A DNA stretch of 64,000 nt from the NCBI RefSeq assembly GCF_000152985.1, contig NZ_CH672395.1, positions 2,021,687 to 2,085,686 of the forward strand. Direction: 5' to 3'. The stretch comes from Leeuwenhoekiella blandensis MED217. Lineage in GTDB: Bacteria > Bacteroidota > Bacteroidia > Flavobacteriales > Flavobacteriaceae. The translations under genes were made by a program, and so were the position numbers. The notes under the pieces were generated by a model. That model saw only the letters and a list, made by a program, of their open reading frames with translations, was not told the DNA's origin and made no database searches. Positions 9,303-17,666 of this stretch are shown in pieces (position 1 is the stretch's first letter; every line of letters starts with the position of its first letter).

Positions 9303-10429
9303 TTTTTTACAAGTTTTACGATTCCTACTCCTTCAACGCCAACATAAATATATCCATCAGGTCCTTCAATTACATTGCGCACACGGCCAATTCCGTCTAG
9401 AAGCTTTTCTCTTTTAATCACCTCATTAGCGTCATTTAGATAAAGCGCCTCGAGATATACAAACTTTAAAGAACCGACCAGAATATTTCCTTTTAATTCG
9501 GGATAAGTATCACTTGATACAAATGCCATCCCGCTTGGAGCAATAGAAGGAACCCAGTAATATAAAGGCTGTTCCATTCCTTCTTTTTGAGTTTCATCTG
9601 TAATTTCGGTACCGCTGTAGTTTATACCATAGGTGATCACAGGCCAACCGTAATTGGCTCCTTTTTTAATTACGTTGATTTCGTCTCCACCACGAGGTCC
9701 GTGTTCGTGTACCCAAATTTCATTGGTCTCAGGGTTGACGATCATTCCTTGCGGATTGCGATGTCCATAGGACCAGATCGCTACTTTAGCATCAGCCGTA
9801 TTCACAAATGGATTGTCTGCAGGAATGCTTCCATCTAAATTTAATCGGTATACTTTTCCGTTATCACGCGTGATATCTTGCGGATTGATGTCGCGTTCCC
9901 CGCGCTCTCCGGCAGTGAAAAAGACGTGACCCGCATCGTCAAATACAATTCGACTTCCCCAGTGCTGACCTTTAGTCGTATTAGGAGTGGCTTTATAAAG
10001 AACCTCTTGGTCTGTAAGTGTAGTTCCTGAAAGTTTAGCGCGCATTAATGCGGTATTACCACCTTTGCCATCACCTTCAGTAGAAGAGTAAGTGATATAA
10101 ATAAAGCCGTCCTCAGCATAATTAGGACTCAATTGAATGTCGAGCAAACCTCCTTGACCACGGTTATATACTTCCGGAACACCCGTGATTTCTTGCTTGA
10201 CTCCATCTTTAAAATGAATGAGTTCTCCTGATTTTTCGGTGATAAGAAGGCTGCCGTCAGGTAAAAAAGCCATTCCCCAAGGATTGATCAAATCTGCAAC
10301 GACAGTCTCGTAGCCGTATGCTTCAGAGACTGAAATAGGTACGTCATCCTCTTTAACCTCTTTTGGATTTTGTGCACAAGCCATTAATGTGGTAAATACA
10401 CAAAGTATAAGTAAACTGCGCTTTTTCAT
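9299..10429 (-). CDS. PQQ-dependent sugar dehydrogenase family lipoprotein (Asd/YliI-like beta-propeller)
   Basis: A 376-residue protein with a lipoprotein signal peptide; the lipobox LMAC places the lipid-modified Cys at residue 18. The family features are a soluble glucose/sorbosone dehydrogenase beta-propeller: INPWGMAFLPDGSLLITEK, GQGGLLDIQLSPNY, GQHWGSRIVFDDAGHVFFT, YGHRNPQGM and HEHGPRGGDEIN, where the His and Arg are typical quinone-site residues. It probably oxidises an aldose or related sugar in the periplasm and hands electrons to the coupled cytochrome c. Whether PQQ is made or scavenged by this organism cannot be judged from the window. Confidence 0.9.
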   Translation of the reverse strand: MKKRSLLILCVFTTLMACAQNPKEVKEDDVPISVSEAYGYETVVADLINPWGMAFLPDGSLLITEKSGELIHFKDGVKQEITGVPEVYNRGQGGLLDIQLSPNYAEDGFIYITYSSTEGDGKGGNTALMRAKLSGTTLTDQEVLYKATPNTTKGQHWGSRIVFDDAGHVFFTAGERGERDINPQDITRDNGKVYRLNLDGSIPADNPFVNTADAKVAIWSYGHRNPQGMIVNPETNEIWVHEHGPRGGDEINVIKKGANYGWPVITYGINYSGTEITDETQKEGMEQPLYYWVPSIAPSGMAFVSSDTYPELKGNILVGSLKFVYLEALYLNDANEVIKREKLLDGIGRVRNVIEGPDGYIYVGVEGVGIVKLVKN

Positions 10430-10544
10430 ATAAAAAATTTTGATCTAAAAATAGTGAAAACCTAACAATCCTAAAGTATTGAATTTAAACATCCTTGTAA
10501 ATTTGCATTGTTGATAACGACTTATAAGTAGCGATTAGGTTCCT

Positions 10545-10575
10545 TTTTATAAGAGCTAAGAATCGACTATTTTTG
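10545..10575 (+). promoter_or_regulatory. Candidate promoter of trxB (TTTT-N19-TATTTTTG)
   Basis: TATTTTTG at 10568-10575 matches the Bacteroidota -7 consensus TAnnTTTG. TTTT at 10545-10548 lies exactly 19 bases upstream, one mismatch from the -33 TTTG element. The start codon is 68 bases downstream. Confidence 0.45.
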
Positions 10576-10643
10576 CTCTTGTAGCATACTTAATAAGTAA
10601 AACTAAAGTTGAATTCCACATTGTGGATTTAAAAATAAATTAA

Positions 10644-11600
10644 ATGGCAGTAGAACGTATTAAATGTTTAATTATAGGCTCTGGCCCTGCAGGATATACT
10701 GCAGCAATTTATGCATCGCGCGCAGATTTGAAACCGGTGGTTTACACAGGTATGGAGCCTGGCGGACAATTAACTACTACCACTGAGGTTGATAACTTCC
10801 CGGGATATCCAGAAGGTATCGACGGACCAACGATGATGGTACAGCTTCAGCAGCAAGCTGAGCGTTTTGGTACTGAAGTGCGTATAGGAATGATCACCAA
10901 TGTTGAATTTTCTTCGGAAGAAGGAGGTATTCACAAAGCAACTGTTGACAATACTACAGAAATCGAAGCGGAATCTGTTATCATTTCTACAGGTGCAACG
11001 GCAAGATATCTGGGACTTCCAAGTGAGCAGCGCTTACGTGGTGGTGGCGTTTCGGCTTGTGCCGTTTGTGATGGATTCTTTTATAAAAATCAGCGTGTAG
11101 CAATTGTAGGTGGGGGAGATACCGCAGCAGAAGAAGCAACCTATCTTGCAAATATCTGTGAGCACGTGACTATGCTGGTAAGAAAAGATGAAATGCGCGC
11201 TTCAAAAGCGATGCAGCACCGAGTGAATTCTAGAAAAAATATTACGGTACTTTATAATACTGAAGTAGAGGAGGTGATAGGTGAACAAGTAGTTGAAGGT
11301 TTGAAAATGATCAACAATCAAACTAAAGAAACTTCTCAAATTGAAATTACCGGTTTATTTATTGCTATTGGACACAAACCCAATACCGATATTTTTAAAG
11401 GACAGTTAGAAATGGATGATACCGGTTATATCATCACTGAAGCCAAATCTACAAAAACTGGAAAGCCGGGAGTTTTTGCAAGTGGAGATGTGCAAGATAA
11501 AGAGTATCGTCAAGCGATTACAGCTGCAGGTACCGGTTGTATGGCTGCACTGGATGCAGAACGTTATCTAGCTTCAATAGAAGAAAAAGTAGAAGCTTAG
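10644..11600 (+). CDS. trxB: Thioredoxin reductase
   Basis: A 318-residue cytoplasmic flavoprotein of the family's usual length. FAD-binding GSGPAGYTAAIYASRA is near the N-terminus, the redox-active pair is in SACAVCDGFFYKN, the NADPH-binding motif is VGGGDTAAEEATYL, and the C-terminal FAD motif is ASGDVQDKEYRQAITAAGTG. It reduces thioredoxin with NADPH. It is monocistronic: a promoter-like box lies upstream and a hairpin terminator downstream at 11715-11746. Confidence 0.98.
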   Translation: MAVERIKCLIIGSGPAGYTAAIYASRADLKPVVYTGMEPGGQLTTTTEVDNFPGYPEGIDGPTMMVQLQQQAERFGTEVRIGMITNVEFSSEEGGIHKATVDNTTEIEAESVIISTGATARYLGLPSEQRLRGGGVSACAVCDGFFYKNQRVAIVGGGDTAAEEATYLANICEHVTMLVRKDEMRASKAMQHRVNSRKNITVLYNTEVEEVIGEQVVEGLKMINNQTKETSQIEITGLFIAIGHKPNTDIFKGQLEMDDTGYIITEAKSTKTGKPGVFASGDVQDKEYRQAITAAGTGCMAALDAERYLASIEEKVEA

Positions 11601-11714
11601 GTTTTTGCGACTAGATTGATTTCAACTATTTAGGGAACGCCTTCAAAGTATTCCCTATTAGAATAAATTTTCAATACAAGCCTTAGAGATAGTATAACCT
11701 TTGGCGATGTCAAT

Positions 11715-11746
11715 AAAAAAAGCTCTCGATTTCGAGAGCTTTTTTT
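11715..11746. terminator. Bidirectional intrinsic terminator between trxB and the acidic protein gene
   Basis: The stem AGCTCTCG (11721-11728) pairs with CGAGAGCT (11733-11740) around an ATTT loop, extended by A6 on the left and T6 on the right. It serves both convergent genes. Confidence 0.88.
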
Positions 11747-11770
11747 ATTGCTTATAAGTCCAAGATGAAT

Positions 11771-12094
11771 TTAATCTTCATCTTCGGCATCATCTTCTTC
11801 AAGATCTTCGTCTTCTCCTTCCATTTTTTCTGGAATTTCAGCGATTGGATCGTTTAGTTCATCATCTTCATAATCATCAACATCATAATTTTCCATAGAT
11901 GTTTCTAATTTCTTGCTCACTTTAACAAGATAGATGGTATCTGCTGTGCGTACTTCAACACACTCGATGAGTTCGTTTTTAGCATTTTTAAAAGATATAA
12001 TGTGATCATCATCATATCCGTAGGGGTACTTATCTACTAACAGAGCCAAAATCTCTGGTGTAAGTTTTTTAAAATCAACTATTACGCGACGCAT
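11771..12094 (-). CDS. Conserved small protein with acidic tail, unknown function
   Basis: A 107-residue protein. The first ~70 residues (MRRVIVDFKKLTPEILALLV, DKYPYGYDDDHIISF) look like a compact folded domain; the last ~35 are almost entirely Asp and Glu, giving a very acidic protein. No signal peptide or membrane segment is present, so it is probably cytoplasmic. It lies upstream-to-downstream with aroB on the minus strand but is separated from it by about 75 bases. I recognise it only as a conserved Bacteroidota hypothetical and assign no function. Confidence 0.8.
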   Translation of the reverse strand: MRRVIVDFKKLTPEILALLVDKYPYGYDDDHIISFKNAKNELIECVEVRTADTIYLVKVSKKLETSMENYDVDDYEDDELNDPIAEIPEKMEGEDEDLEEDDAEDED

Positions 12095-12169
12095 AAATAA
12101 AATTTAATAATTGGTGCAATTTGTGGTTAAATCTAAAAAAAAACGGTTGGGTTGTGCAACACTATTCGC

Positions 12170-13249
12170 TTAATTCTTATTTAAATTTTTATAGTATTCA
12201 AAAGCCTTATAAATGAGTTCGTTTGATACTTCTTGATTGAGTACAACTTCTCCTATGTTATTTAAAAGTACAAACAGGACTTTACCATGACTATTCTTTT
12301 TGTCATATTTAAGCAACGTGATGATTTGCTCAATGTCTTTGTCATCAAATTGAACAACCTGATAAAAACTCATGATTGCTAACGAGACCTCATTACATAC
12401 TACTTCTTCTAGATCACACAACTGGGTAGAAAGGTAATTTGCCAAAATCATACCAATGGCGATGGCTTCGCCGTGAAGCAGTCGCTGTTTTTGATCACTT
12501 TCCATAAAATAAGATTCTATAGCGTGACCTAAAGTATGGCCGTAATTAAGGCTTTTTCTACGATTTTGCTCAAAAGGATCCTCGAGAACTACTTCGTTTT
12601 TAATAGCGATCGATTGTCTTATTAAATCACCTAAGCTTTCAAAATCACTATAACTTGCCTCTTTTACGGTATTCCAATAGGCTTCAGAACTGATGATGCC
12701 GTGTTTCAACATTTCGGCATAACCACTTCGTAATTCTTCGATAGACAGTGTTCCTAGAAAATGGGTATCTACTAAAACGAGTTCCGGGTTACTTATGATC
12801 CCAATTTGATTTTTTAAAGGCCCTAGATCTACGCCGGTTTTACCACCTACCGAAGCATCTACCATAGACAGCAGGGTCGTAGGAATATTGATAAAATCGA
12901 TTCCGCGTTTGAAGCAGCAAGCTACAAATCCACCCAAATCGGTAACTACGCCACCACCTAAATTGATCAAAGCACTTTTACGATCGGCATTCAATTCTGA
13001 CAACACATTCCAAACACCTTCACAAGTCTCAAGGTTTTTGAACTCCTCTCCCGGATCAATTTCAATAATCTCGATGGTTGTTTGAGTCACCACATTTTGA
13101 AGAAAAGGGGCCAAACAATGTTCGTGAGTATTGCTGTCAACAAGTATAAAAAGGATGCTGTAGTTTTTTTCCTTTAAAATAGCATTAAGATTTGTGTAGC
13201 CGTCTGTTCCAAAAACCACCTGATAATCTTTAGCTTCAATCGCTTCCAT
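12170..13249 (-). CDS. aroB: 3-dehydroquinate synthase
   Basis: A 359-residue cytoplasmic enzyme of the shikimate pathway converting DAHP to 3-dehydroquinate with NAD and a divalent metal. The signature GGGVVTDLGGFVACCFKRG is followed by INIPTTLLSMVDASVGGKTG. Metal ligands are in RSGYAEMLKHG (Glu), NYGHTLGHAIES (His) and LLHGEAIAIGM (His). It is divergent from the proline dehydrogenase gene across an 87-base spacer. Confidence 0.97.
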   Translation of the reverse strand: MEAIEAKDYQVVFGTDGYTNLNAILKEKNYSILFILVDSNTHEHCLAPFLQNVVTQTTIEIIEIDPGEEFKNLETCEGVWNVLSELNADRKSALINLGGGVVTDLGGFVACCFKRGIDFINIPTTLLSMVDASVGGKTGVDLGPLKNQIGIISNPELVLVDTHFLGTLSIEELRSGYAEMLKHGIISSEAYWNTVKEASYSDFESLGDLIRQSIAIKNEVVLEDPFEQNRRKSLNYGHTLGHAIESYFMESDQKQRLLHGEAIAIGMILANYLSTQLCDLEEVVCNEVSLAIMSFYQVVQFDDKDIEQIITLLKYDKKNSHGKVLFVLLNNIGEVVLNQEVSNELIYKAFEYYKNLNKN

Positions 13250-13311
13250 GTTAAAGTTTTTTGAGGTTGTGAAATTAATATTCTTTTATAACAATCCCTT
13301 TGCGATTTGGC

Positions 13312-13319
13312 TATATTTG
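13312..13319 (+). promoter_or_regulatory. -7 box of proline dehydrogenase promoter
   Basis: TATATTTG matches TAnnTTTG exactly and lies 17 bases before the start codon. No clear TTTG element sits at the expected distance, so this is a partial match. Confidence 0.35.
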
Positions 13320-13336
13320 ACGCCTAATTTCAGAAT

Positions 13337-14512
13337 ATGTTAGAACAAAAAATCTTTGATGACACAAAGACTGCATTTTCCTTAAAATCAGATAGCGAAC
13401 TCAACCGAGCTTACTTTTTATTCAAGATGATCTCGTTGCAACCTCTGGTTAAAGTGGGTTCTGCACTTACTAATTTTGCACTCAATATAAACTTACCCAT
13501 TAAGGGAATCGTCAAGGCGACCGTATTTGATCATTTTTGTGGCGGCGAAAGCGAAAAGGATTGTGTCTCAACAATAGATGCGATGTACTCAAAAAATGTA
13601 CATTCAGTGCTTGATTTTTCTGTTGAAGGGAAAGAAACCGAAGCTTTATTTGATGCAGCTTTAAACCGTGTTTTAAGCGTAATTGATTTTTCGAAGAACC
13701 GACCCGGGCTGCCGTTTGCAGTTTTTAAACCTACAGGTTTTGGACGATTTGAAGTTTGGCGCAAGGTTACCGAAAAAGAAAAGCTTACAGATAAAGAACA
13801 TAAAGAATGGAAACGTATTCAGGAGCGTTTTCACGAAGTGTGTGCCAAGGCAAAAGCTTGTGATCTGAAACTACTGATTGATGCCGAAGAAAGTTGGATG
13901 CAAGGCGCTGTTGATGATTTGGTTCTGGAGATGATGCAAACCTATAATAAAGAGAAGCCTATTGTTTTTACAACGCTTCAATGTTATCGTTGGGATCGAT
14001 TGGCTTATCTTAAAGAACTTCACCTTGACGGAATTGACAAAGGATATCATCTAGGGGTAAAAATCGTTCGTGGTGCTTATATGGAAAAAGAACGCGCACG
14101 AGCAGATAAATATGGTTACGATTCACCTATTTGTAAAGATAAACCAGAAACTGATGCGCACTTTAACGCGATGTTGGTATACATTTTTGATCATTTAGAT
14201 GATATCTGGGCGTTTATTGGGACGCATAATGAAGAGAGTAATTATCTCGCTATAGAAATTATGTCGCAAAAAGAAATTGCTCCAGATGATGGTCGGGTAT
14301 GGTTTGGTCAATTGTACGGTATGAGTGATCATATAAGTTTCAATCTTGCAAAAGAAGGGTATAATGTTTCTAAATATGTTCCTTTTGGTCCTGTAAAAGA
14401 TGTGATGCCTTACCTTATTAGAAGAGCCGAAGAAAATACGTCTGTCGCAGGTCAAACCAATAGAGAATTAACGCTTATTCAAGAGGAGCGAAAGCGTCGT
14501 AAATCTGAATAA
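13337..14512 (+). CDS. Proline dehydrogenase
   Basis: A 391-residue FAD-dependent beta/alpha barrel oxidising proline to pyrroline-5-carboxylate and passing electrons to the quinone pool. Family motifs are LLIDAEESWMQGAVDDL, GVKIVRGAYMEKERARA, FIGTHNEESNYLA and the C-terminal YLIRRAEENTSVAGQ. It is a stand-alone enzyme, without the P5C dehydrogenase and DNA-binding domains of proteobacterial PutA. It probably forms a single-gene unit: a -7 box stands upstream and a terminator follows at 14536-14571. Confidence 0.96.
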   Translation: MLEQKIFDDTKTAFSLKSDSELNRAYFLFKMISLQPLVKVGSALTNFALNINLPIKGIVKATVFDHFCGGESEKDCVSTIDAMYSKNVHSVLDFSVEGKETEALFDAALNRVLSVIDFSKNRPGLPFAVFKPTGFGRFEVWRKVTEKEKLTDKEHKEWKRIQERFHEVCAKAKACDLKLLIDAEESWMQGAVDDLVLEMMQTYNKEKPIVFTTLQCYRWDRLAYLKELHLDGIDKGYHLGVKIVRGAYMEKERARADKYGYDSPICKDKPETDAHFNAMLVYIFDHLDDIWAFIGTHNEESNYLAIEIMSQKEIAPDDGRVWFGQLYGMSDHISFNLAKEGYNVSKYVPFGPVKDVMPYLIRRAEENTSVAGQTNRELTLIQEERKRRKSE

Positions 14513-14535
14513 CCAGAAATAATACGAATTGATAT

Positions 14536-14571
14536 AAAAAAGAGGCTAAGTATTTACTTAGCCTCTTTTTT
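14536..14571. terminator. Bidirectional intrinsic terminator
   Basis: AAAAAAGAGGCTAAGT pairs with ACTTAGCCTCTTTTTT around an ATTT loop. It serves the convergent proline dehydrogenase gene (+) and the small membrane protein gene (-). Confidence 0.88.
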
Positions 14572-14614
14572 ATTTAACTACCCAAGTGAATAGGAATCTT
14601 GGTTTGTTTGCTTT

Positions 14615-14998
14615 CTATTTTTTGGTTACGGTCAATACTTCAAACTGCTCATCACACAATTCGAGCGTTGTTGTAATTGGAGTAGGCATGGTTTCTTGGG
14701 AATGAATCGTATAAAAACCACAAGGTTCTTTTCGGGTATCGCTCTTATCAAAATCAACTTCGCCTTCAAGAAAAACAGTATTCAAATAGGACGTGTCAAG
14801 CTTTAATTCTTGCAATTGCTTTTCAGCTTGATTAGAAAGAATATACCCATTATTTCTAATGGTTTTTAAAACCCGAGCATTGGGCATATAGTCACAAGAA
14901 GGAAGTTCGACACCACTTCCTTTGACAAAAAAGGCTAGCAAAATAAGACCAATGGCAAAACCTCCTAAATAATAACCTAAACGGTATAAAATTTTCAT
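14615..14998 (-). CDS. Small membrane-anchored protein of unknown function
   Basis: A 127-residue protein with one N-terminal hydrophobic segment (YYLGGFAIGLILLAFFV) and a soluble C-terminal part, probably periplasmic. That part contains three Cys (in ELPSCDYMPNAR, RKEPCGFYT and TLELCDEQFEV). It begins 15 bases after the alanine dehydrogenase gene and is probably co-transcribed with it. I do not recognise the family. The Cys could be metal- or disulfide-forming, but no CxxC motif is present. Confidence 0.72.
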   Translation of the reverse strand: MKILYRLGYYLGGFAIGLILLAFFVKGSGVELPSCDYMPNARVLKTIRNNGYILSNQAEKQLQELKLDTSYLNTVFLEGEVDFDKSDTRKEPCGFYTIHSQETMPTPITTTLELCDEQFEVLTVTKK

Positions 14999-15013
14999 AA
15001 TTAAATGTAAGCG

Positions 15014-16210
15014 CTAAAAAAATAAAAGATTGATATCTCTAAACGGAAGATCAAACCAATCTGCTACAGATTTGCTGGTTAAAATTCCGCGGTAAAAGTA
15101 CAATCCATTTTTTAAACCCTTGTTGATTCTTAGGCTATTTTCGAGTCCGCCGTGTTCCCCAATCTCTAATAAATAGGGTGTGAAAATATTGCTTATCGAT
15201 AGCGACGAAGTTCTGGCGTAGCGCGAAGGGATATTAGGAACCCCATAATGAATGACGCCGTGTTTTTTAAAGGTAGGCTCGTCGTGAGAGGTTACTTCAC
15301 TCGTTTCAAAACAACCGCCCATATCAATACTTACATCAATAATTATAGAGCCGGGCTTCATATATTCAATCATCGTTTCGGTTACAATTACCGGAGAACG
15401 ATCTTTACCTCGTACGGCTCCAATGGCGACATCGCAACGGCGTAAAGCTTTGAGTAAGTTTTTTGGCTGAATGGTTGAAGTATACAAAGGGCGCCCAACA
15501 TTTACCTGAAGGCAGCGTAATTTGGTCAGGGAATTGTCAAATACTTTTACATTGGCCCCCAGTCCTAAGGCAGAGCGTGTAGCAAATTCGCCAACAGTCC
15601 CTGCACCAATGATCACCACTTCGATAGGTGGAACCCCGCTGATGTTCCCGAACATCAAACCGTTCCCTTCATCCTGGCGAGACATGATTTCTGAAGCGAT
15701 CAATACTGAAGCAGTACCGGCGATTTCACTTAAGGCGCGAACGGCAGGGTAGGTGCCGTCTGCATCTTTAATAAATTCAAAGGCTAACGCAGTAATGCGT
15801 TTGGCGGCAAGTATTTTAAAATATTCTTTTTTTTGTGTTTTAAGCTGTAATGCAGAGATGATCACCGTTTGCGGATTGACCATTTCCAGCTCTTCAAGAG
15901 ATGGTGGTTCTACTTTTAAAACCATTGGGCAGCCAAAAACTTTATTGCGATCTGCGGTTATTTCTGCACCGGCTTCAGAGTAGTCGTGATCTGTAAATCG
16001 CGCATCTTCGCCAGCTTTAGATTCGATTAGAACATGGTGACCGTGCGCTACGAGAGCCCCCACTGCATCTGGAGTAAGGCAAACCCGCTTTTCCTGAAAG
16101 TGATTTTCTTTGGGAATCCCTATAAATAATGATCCTTTACGTTGTTCTATTTCAAGCTTTTCTTCTTGAGGAATAAGCTGTTCTCTTGTAAACGGACTGT
16201 TTTGAATCAT
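15014..16210 (-). CDS. ald: Alanine dehydrogenase
   Basis: A 398-residue NAD-dependent enzyme interconverting alanine and pyruvate plus ammonia. The N-terminal domain has IGIPKENHFQEKRVCLTPDA and VLKVEPPSLEEL; the Rossmann motif is VIIGAGTVGEFATRSALGLG. The alanine dehydrogenase/PNT family includes transhydrogenase alpha chains, but the length and absence of membrane helices fit the dehydrogenase, in the longer form with an N-terminal extension. The start codon overlaps no neighbour. Confidence 0.9.
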   Translation of the reverse strand: MIQNSPFTREQLIPQEEKLEIEQRKGSLFIGIPKENHFQEKRVCLTPDAVGALVAHGHHVLIESKAGEDARFTDHDYSEAGAEITADRNKVFGCPMVLKVEPPSLEELEMVNPQTVIISALQLKTQKKEYFKILAAKRITALAFEFIKDADGTYPAVRALSEIAGTASVLIASEIMSRQDEGNGLMFGNISGVPPIEVVIIGAGTVGEFATRSALGLGANVKVFDNSLTKLRCLQVNVGRPLYTSTIQPKNLLKALRRCDVAIGAVRGKDRSPVIVTETMIEYMKPGSIIIDVSIDMGGCFETSEVTSHDEPTFKKHGVIHYGVPNIPSRYARTSSLSISNIFTPYLLEIGEHGGLENSLRINKGLKNGLYFYRGILTSKSVADWFDLPFRDINLLFF

Positions 16211-16330
16211 CTGAGGATTAGTGTAAAATTAGCCTCAAATTAAACATAATATTTAAAGGAAAAAAAAGGTTTTGACTAAGAATTCTAAATGCTTGTAGTA
16301 CTTAGCGATAAAGAAGATTCAATTCTGGAT

Positions 16331-16903
16331 TTATCCCATAAAAAGAGGTTCGTCATCGTCATCCTCTTCAGAAACTGTTGTAGAGTATAAATTGTTATTG
16401 GTTTCATTTGCCTTTATATCGCCCTTTAAGGATACACGTTGGAGTTCTGAAAGATCAATATTGTGAATACGATCAAATATTTTCATTCGGATTGTATAAA
16501 TAAATATAAGAGCAATGAGTATAATAGGAGCCATATAATAAATATCCACACTATCTGTGAAGGTCAGATCGTCATTAAATGCACTTATAATTTGAAAAAA
16601 ATACATACAAACAGGAACTAAAATGGCGTGATACCACCAATGCTTACATGTCAAAAACCAAATTATTAATAATATAAATGGAATCAATTTACTGAACACA
16701 ACCCAAGCCAATACATCGACAGTTCCAAAATTTATAGTTTCATAGCTGACATTTAAACCAAAAAAAGAGGTTTCCCAAACCTTAACGGCTGGGAAACCTT
16801 CATATAAGTAAAAAAAGTAAGGAGATGCAACTATAAAAGCTGCAATAAGACTACCCGTTAGAAGGGATGACGATTTTACTTTTTTCGATTTTCTTTGCTG
16901 CAT
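16331..16903 (-). CDS. Multi-pass membrane protein of unknown function
   Basis: A 190-residue protein when started at the ATG at 16903 (MQQRKSKKVKSSSL); the frame extends 17 codons upstream. It has about four hydrophobic helices (LLTGSLIAAFIVASPYFFYL; VDVLAWVVFSKLIPFILLII; YHAILVPVCMYFFQIISAF; YMAPIILIALIFIYTI) and a charged cytoplasmic tail ending in an acidic patch. The basic N-terminus predicts it is inside. Its first 53 bases overlap, in another frame, the end of the short secreted-peptide gene upstream. No family recognised. Confidence 0.7.
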   Translation of the reverse strand: MQQRKSKKVKSSSLLTGSLIAAFIVASPYFFYLYEGFPAVKVWETSFFGLNVSYETINFGTVDVLAWVVFSKLIPFILLIIWFLTCKHWWYHAILVPVCMYFFQIISAFNDDLTFTDSVDIYYMAPIILIALIFIYTIRMKIFDRIHNIDLSELQRVSLKGDIKANETNNNLYSTTVSEEDDDDEPLFMG

Positions 16904-16988
16904 AATCTGCGTTGCTATCTTGTACTGTGTAAGTAACTGCTGTTGCACCTGCAATTATAAGGCCTAGGAGTAATGCTTTGATTTTCAT
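16851..16988 (-). CDS. Small 45-residue secreted or membrane peptide
   Basis: The ATG at 16988 gives MKIKALLLGLIIAGATAVTY followed by a short charged tail rich in Lys. This is a plausible signal or anchor sequence with about 25 mature residues. It overlaps the start of the membrane protein gene by 53 bases in a different frame, so the two are likely co-expressed. It is short, and the coding call rests on the good signal-like N-terminus and its position. Confidence 0.5.
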   Translation of the reverse strand: MKIKALLLGLIIAGATAVTYTVQDSNADYAAKKIEKSKIVIPSNG

Positions 16989-17243
16989 AATAAAATGTGT
17001 TTGAGTATTAATGATTTGTTGGTTCAAAGATGAGCAACTTTTCACACGATATCACATTTTATATTCTTTCTATATTTGCTTTACGTCAATAGTCTTTAAC
17101 ACATTTTGTCGATTAATATTAAGTGTTGAATTTACCAATTATTCTCTTACTCGAAAAAAAAATCACTATAACTTTTTCGTAATTTTAGACTTGTAAGAAA
17201 ATACTTCAAATTTAAAAATTCCCTTTAACAATATATTAACATT

Positions 17244-17651
17244 TTAAATAAATTCTAATTTTCGTTTTGCTTCGTTTATCGAAGAAATTTTCGCCGAATG
17301 GACGTTATCATCAATCAAATTGTTAATTTTTTGAGGCCATTCAATAAATTTTAGGCTTCCGCTATCAAGAATTTCTTCAATCCCGATATCATACGCTTCA
17401 TTTTCTTCTTTTAGACGGTACAAATCCAGATGATAAATAGTATCTCCCGCATGAGTTTTGTACTCATTTATTAGTGAAAATGTAGGACTAGAAACGCTAT
17501 CGTCAGATCCTAAAGCTTTAACTAAGGCTTTTATCAATGTTGTTTTACCAGCACCCAGATCACCATAGAATAAAATGGTAGGGTATTTCAATTGCACGAT
17601 TATCTGTTGTGCGACTTCATCAATTTGATTCAATTCATAGATATATTCCAT
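17244..17651 (-). CDS. tsaE: tRNA threonylcarbamoyladenosine biosynthesis ATPase
   Basis: A 135-residue P-loop protein started at the ATG at 17651; a TTG four codons upstream is in frame but less likely. The Walker A motif GDLGAGKTTLIKAL is followed by SPTFSLINEY and HLDLYRL, the characteristic TsaE block, with EWPQKI near the C-terminus. TsaE works with TsaB and TsaD to make t6A at position 37 of ANN-decoding tRNAs. The gene begins 15 bases after the porX stop, a linkage suggesting co-transcription. Confidence 0.95.
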   Translation of the reverse strand: MEYIYELNQIDEVAQQIIVQLKYPTILFYGDLGAGKTTLIKALVKALGSDDSVSSPTFSLINEYKTHAGDTIYHLDLYRLKEENEAYDIGIEEILDSGSLKFIEWPQKINNLIDDNVHSAKISSINEAKRKLEFI

Positions 17652-17666
17652 AAATAAAGGCAAAAA

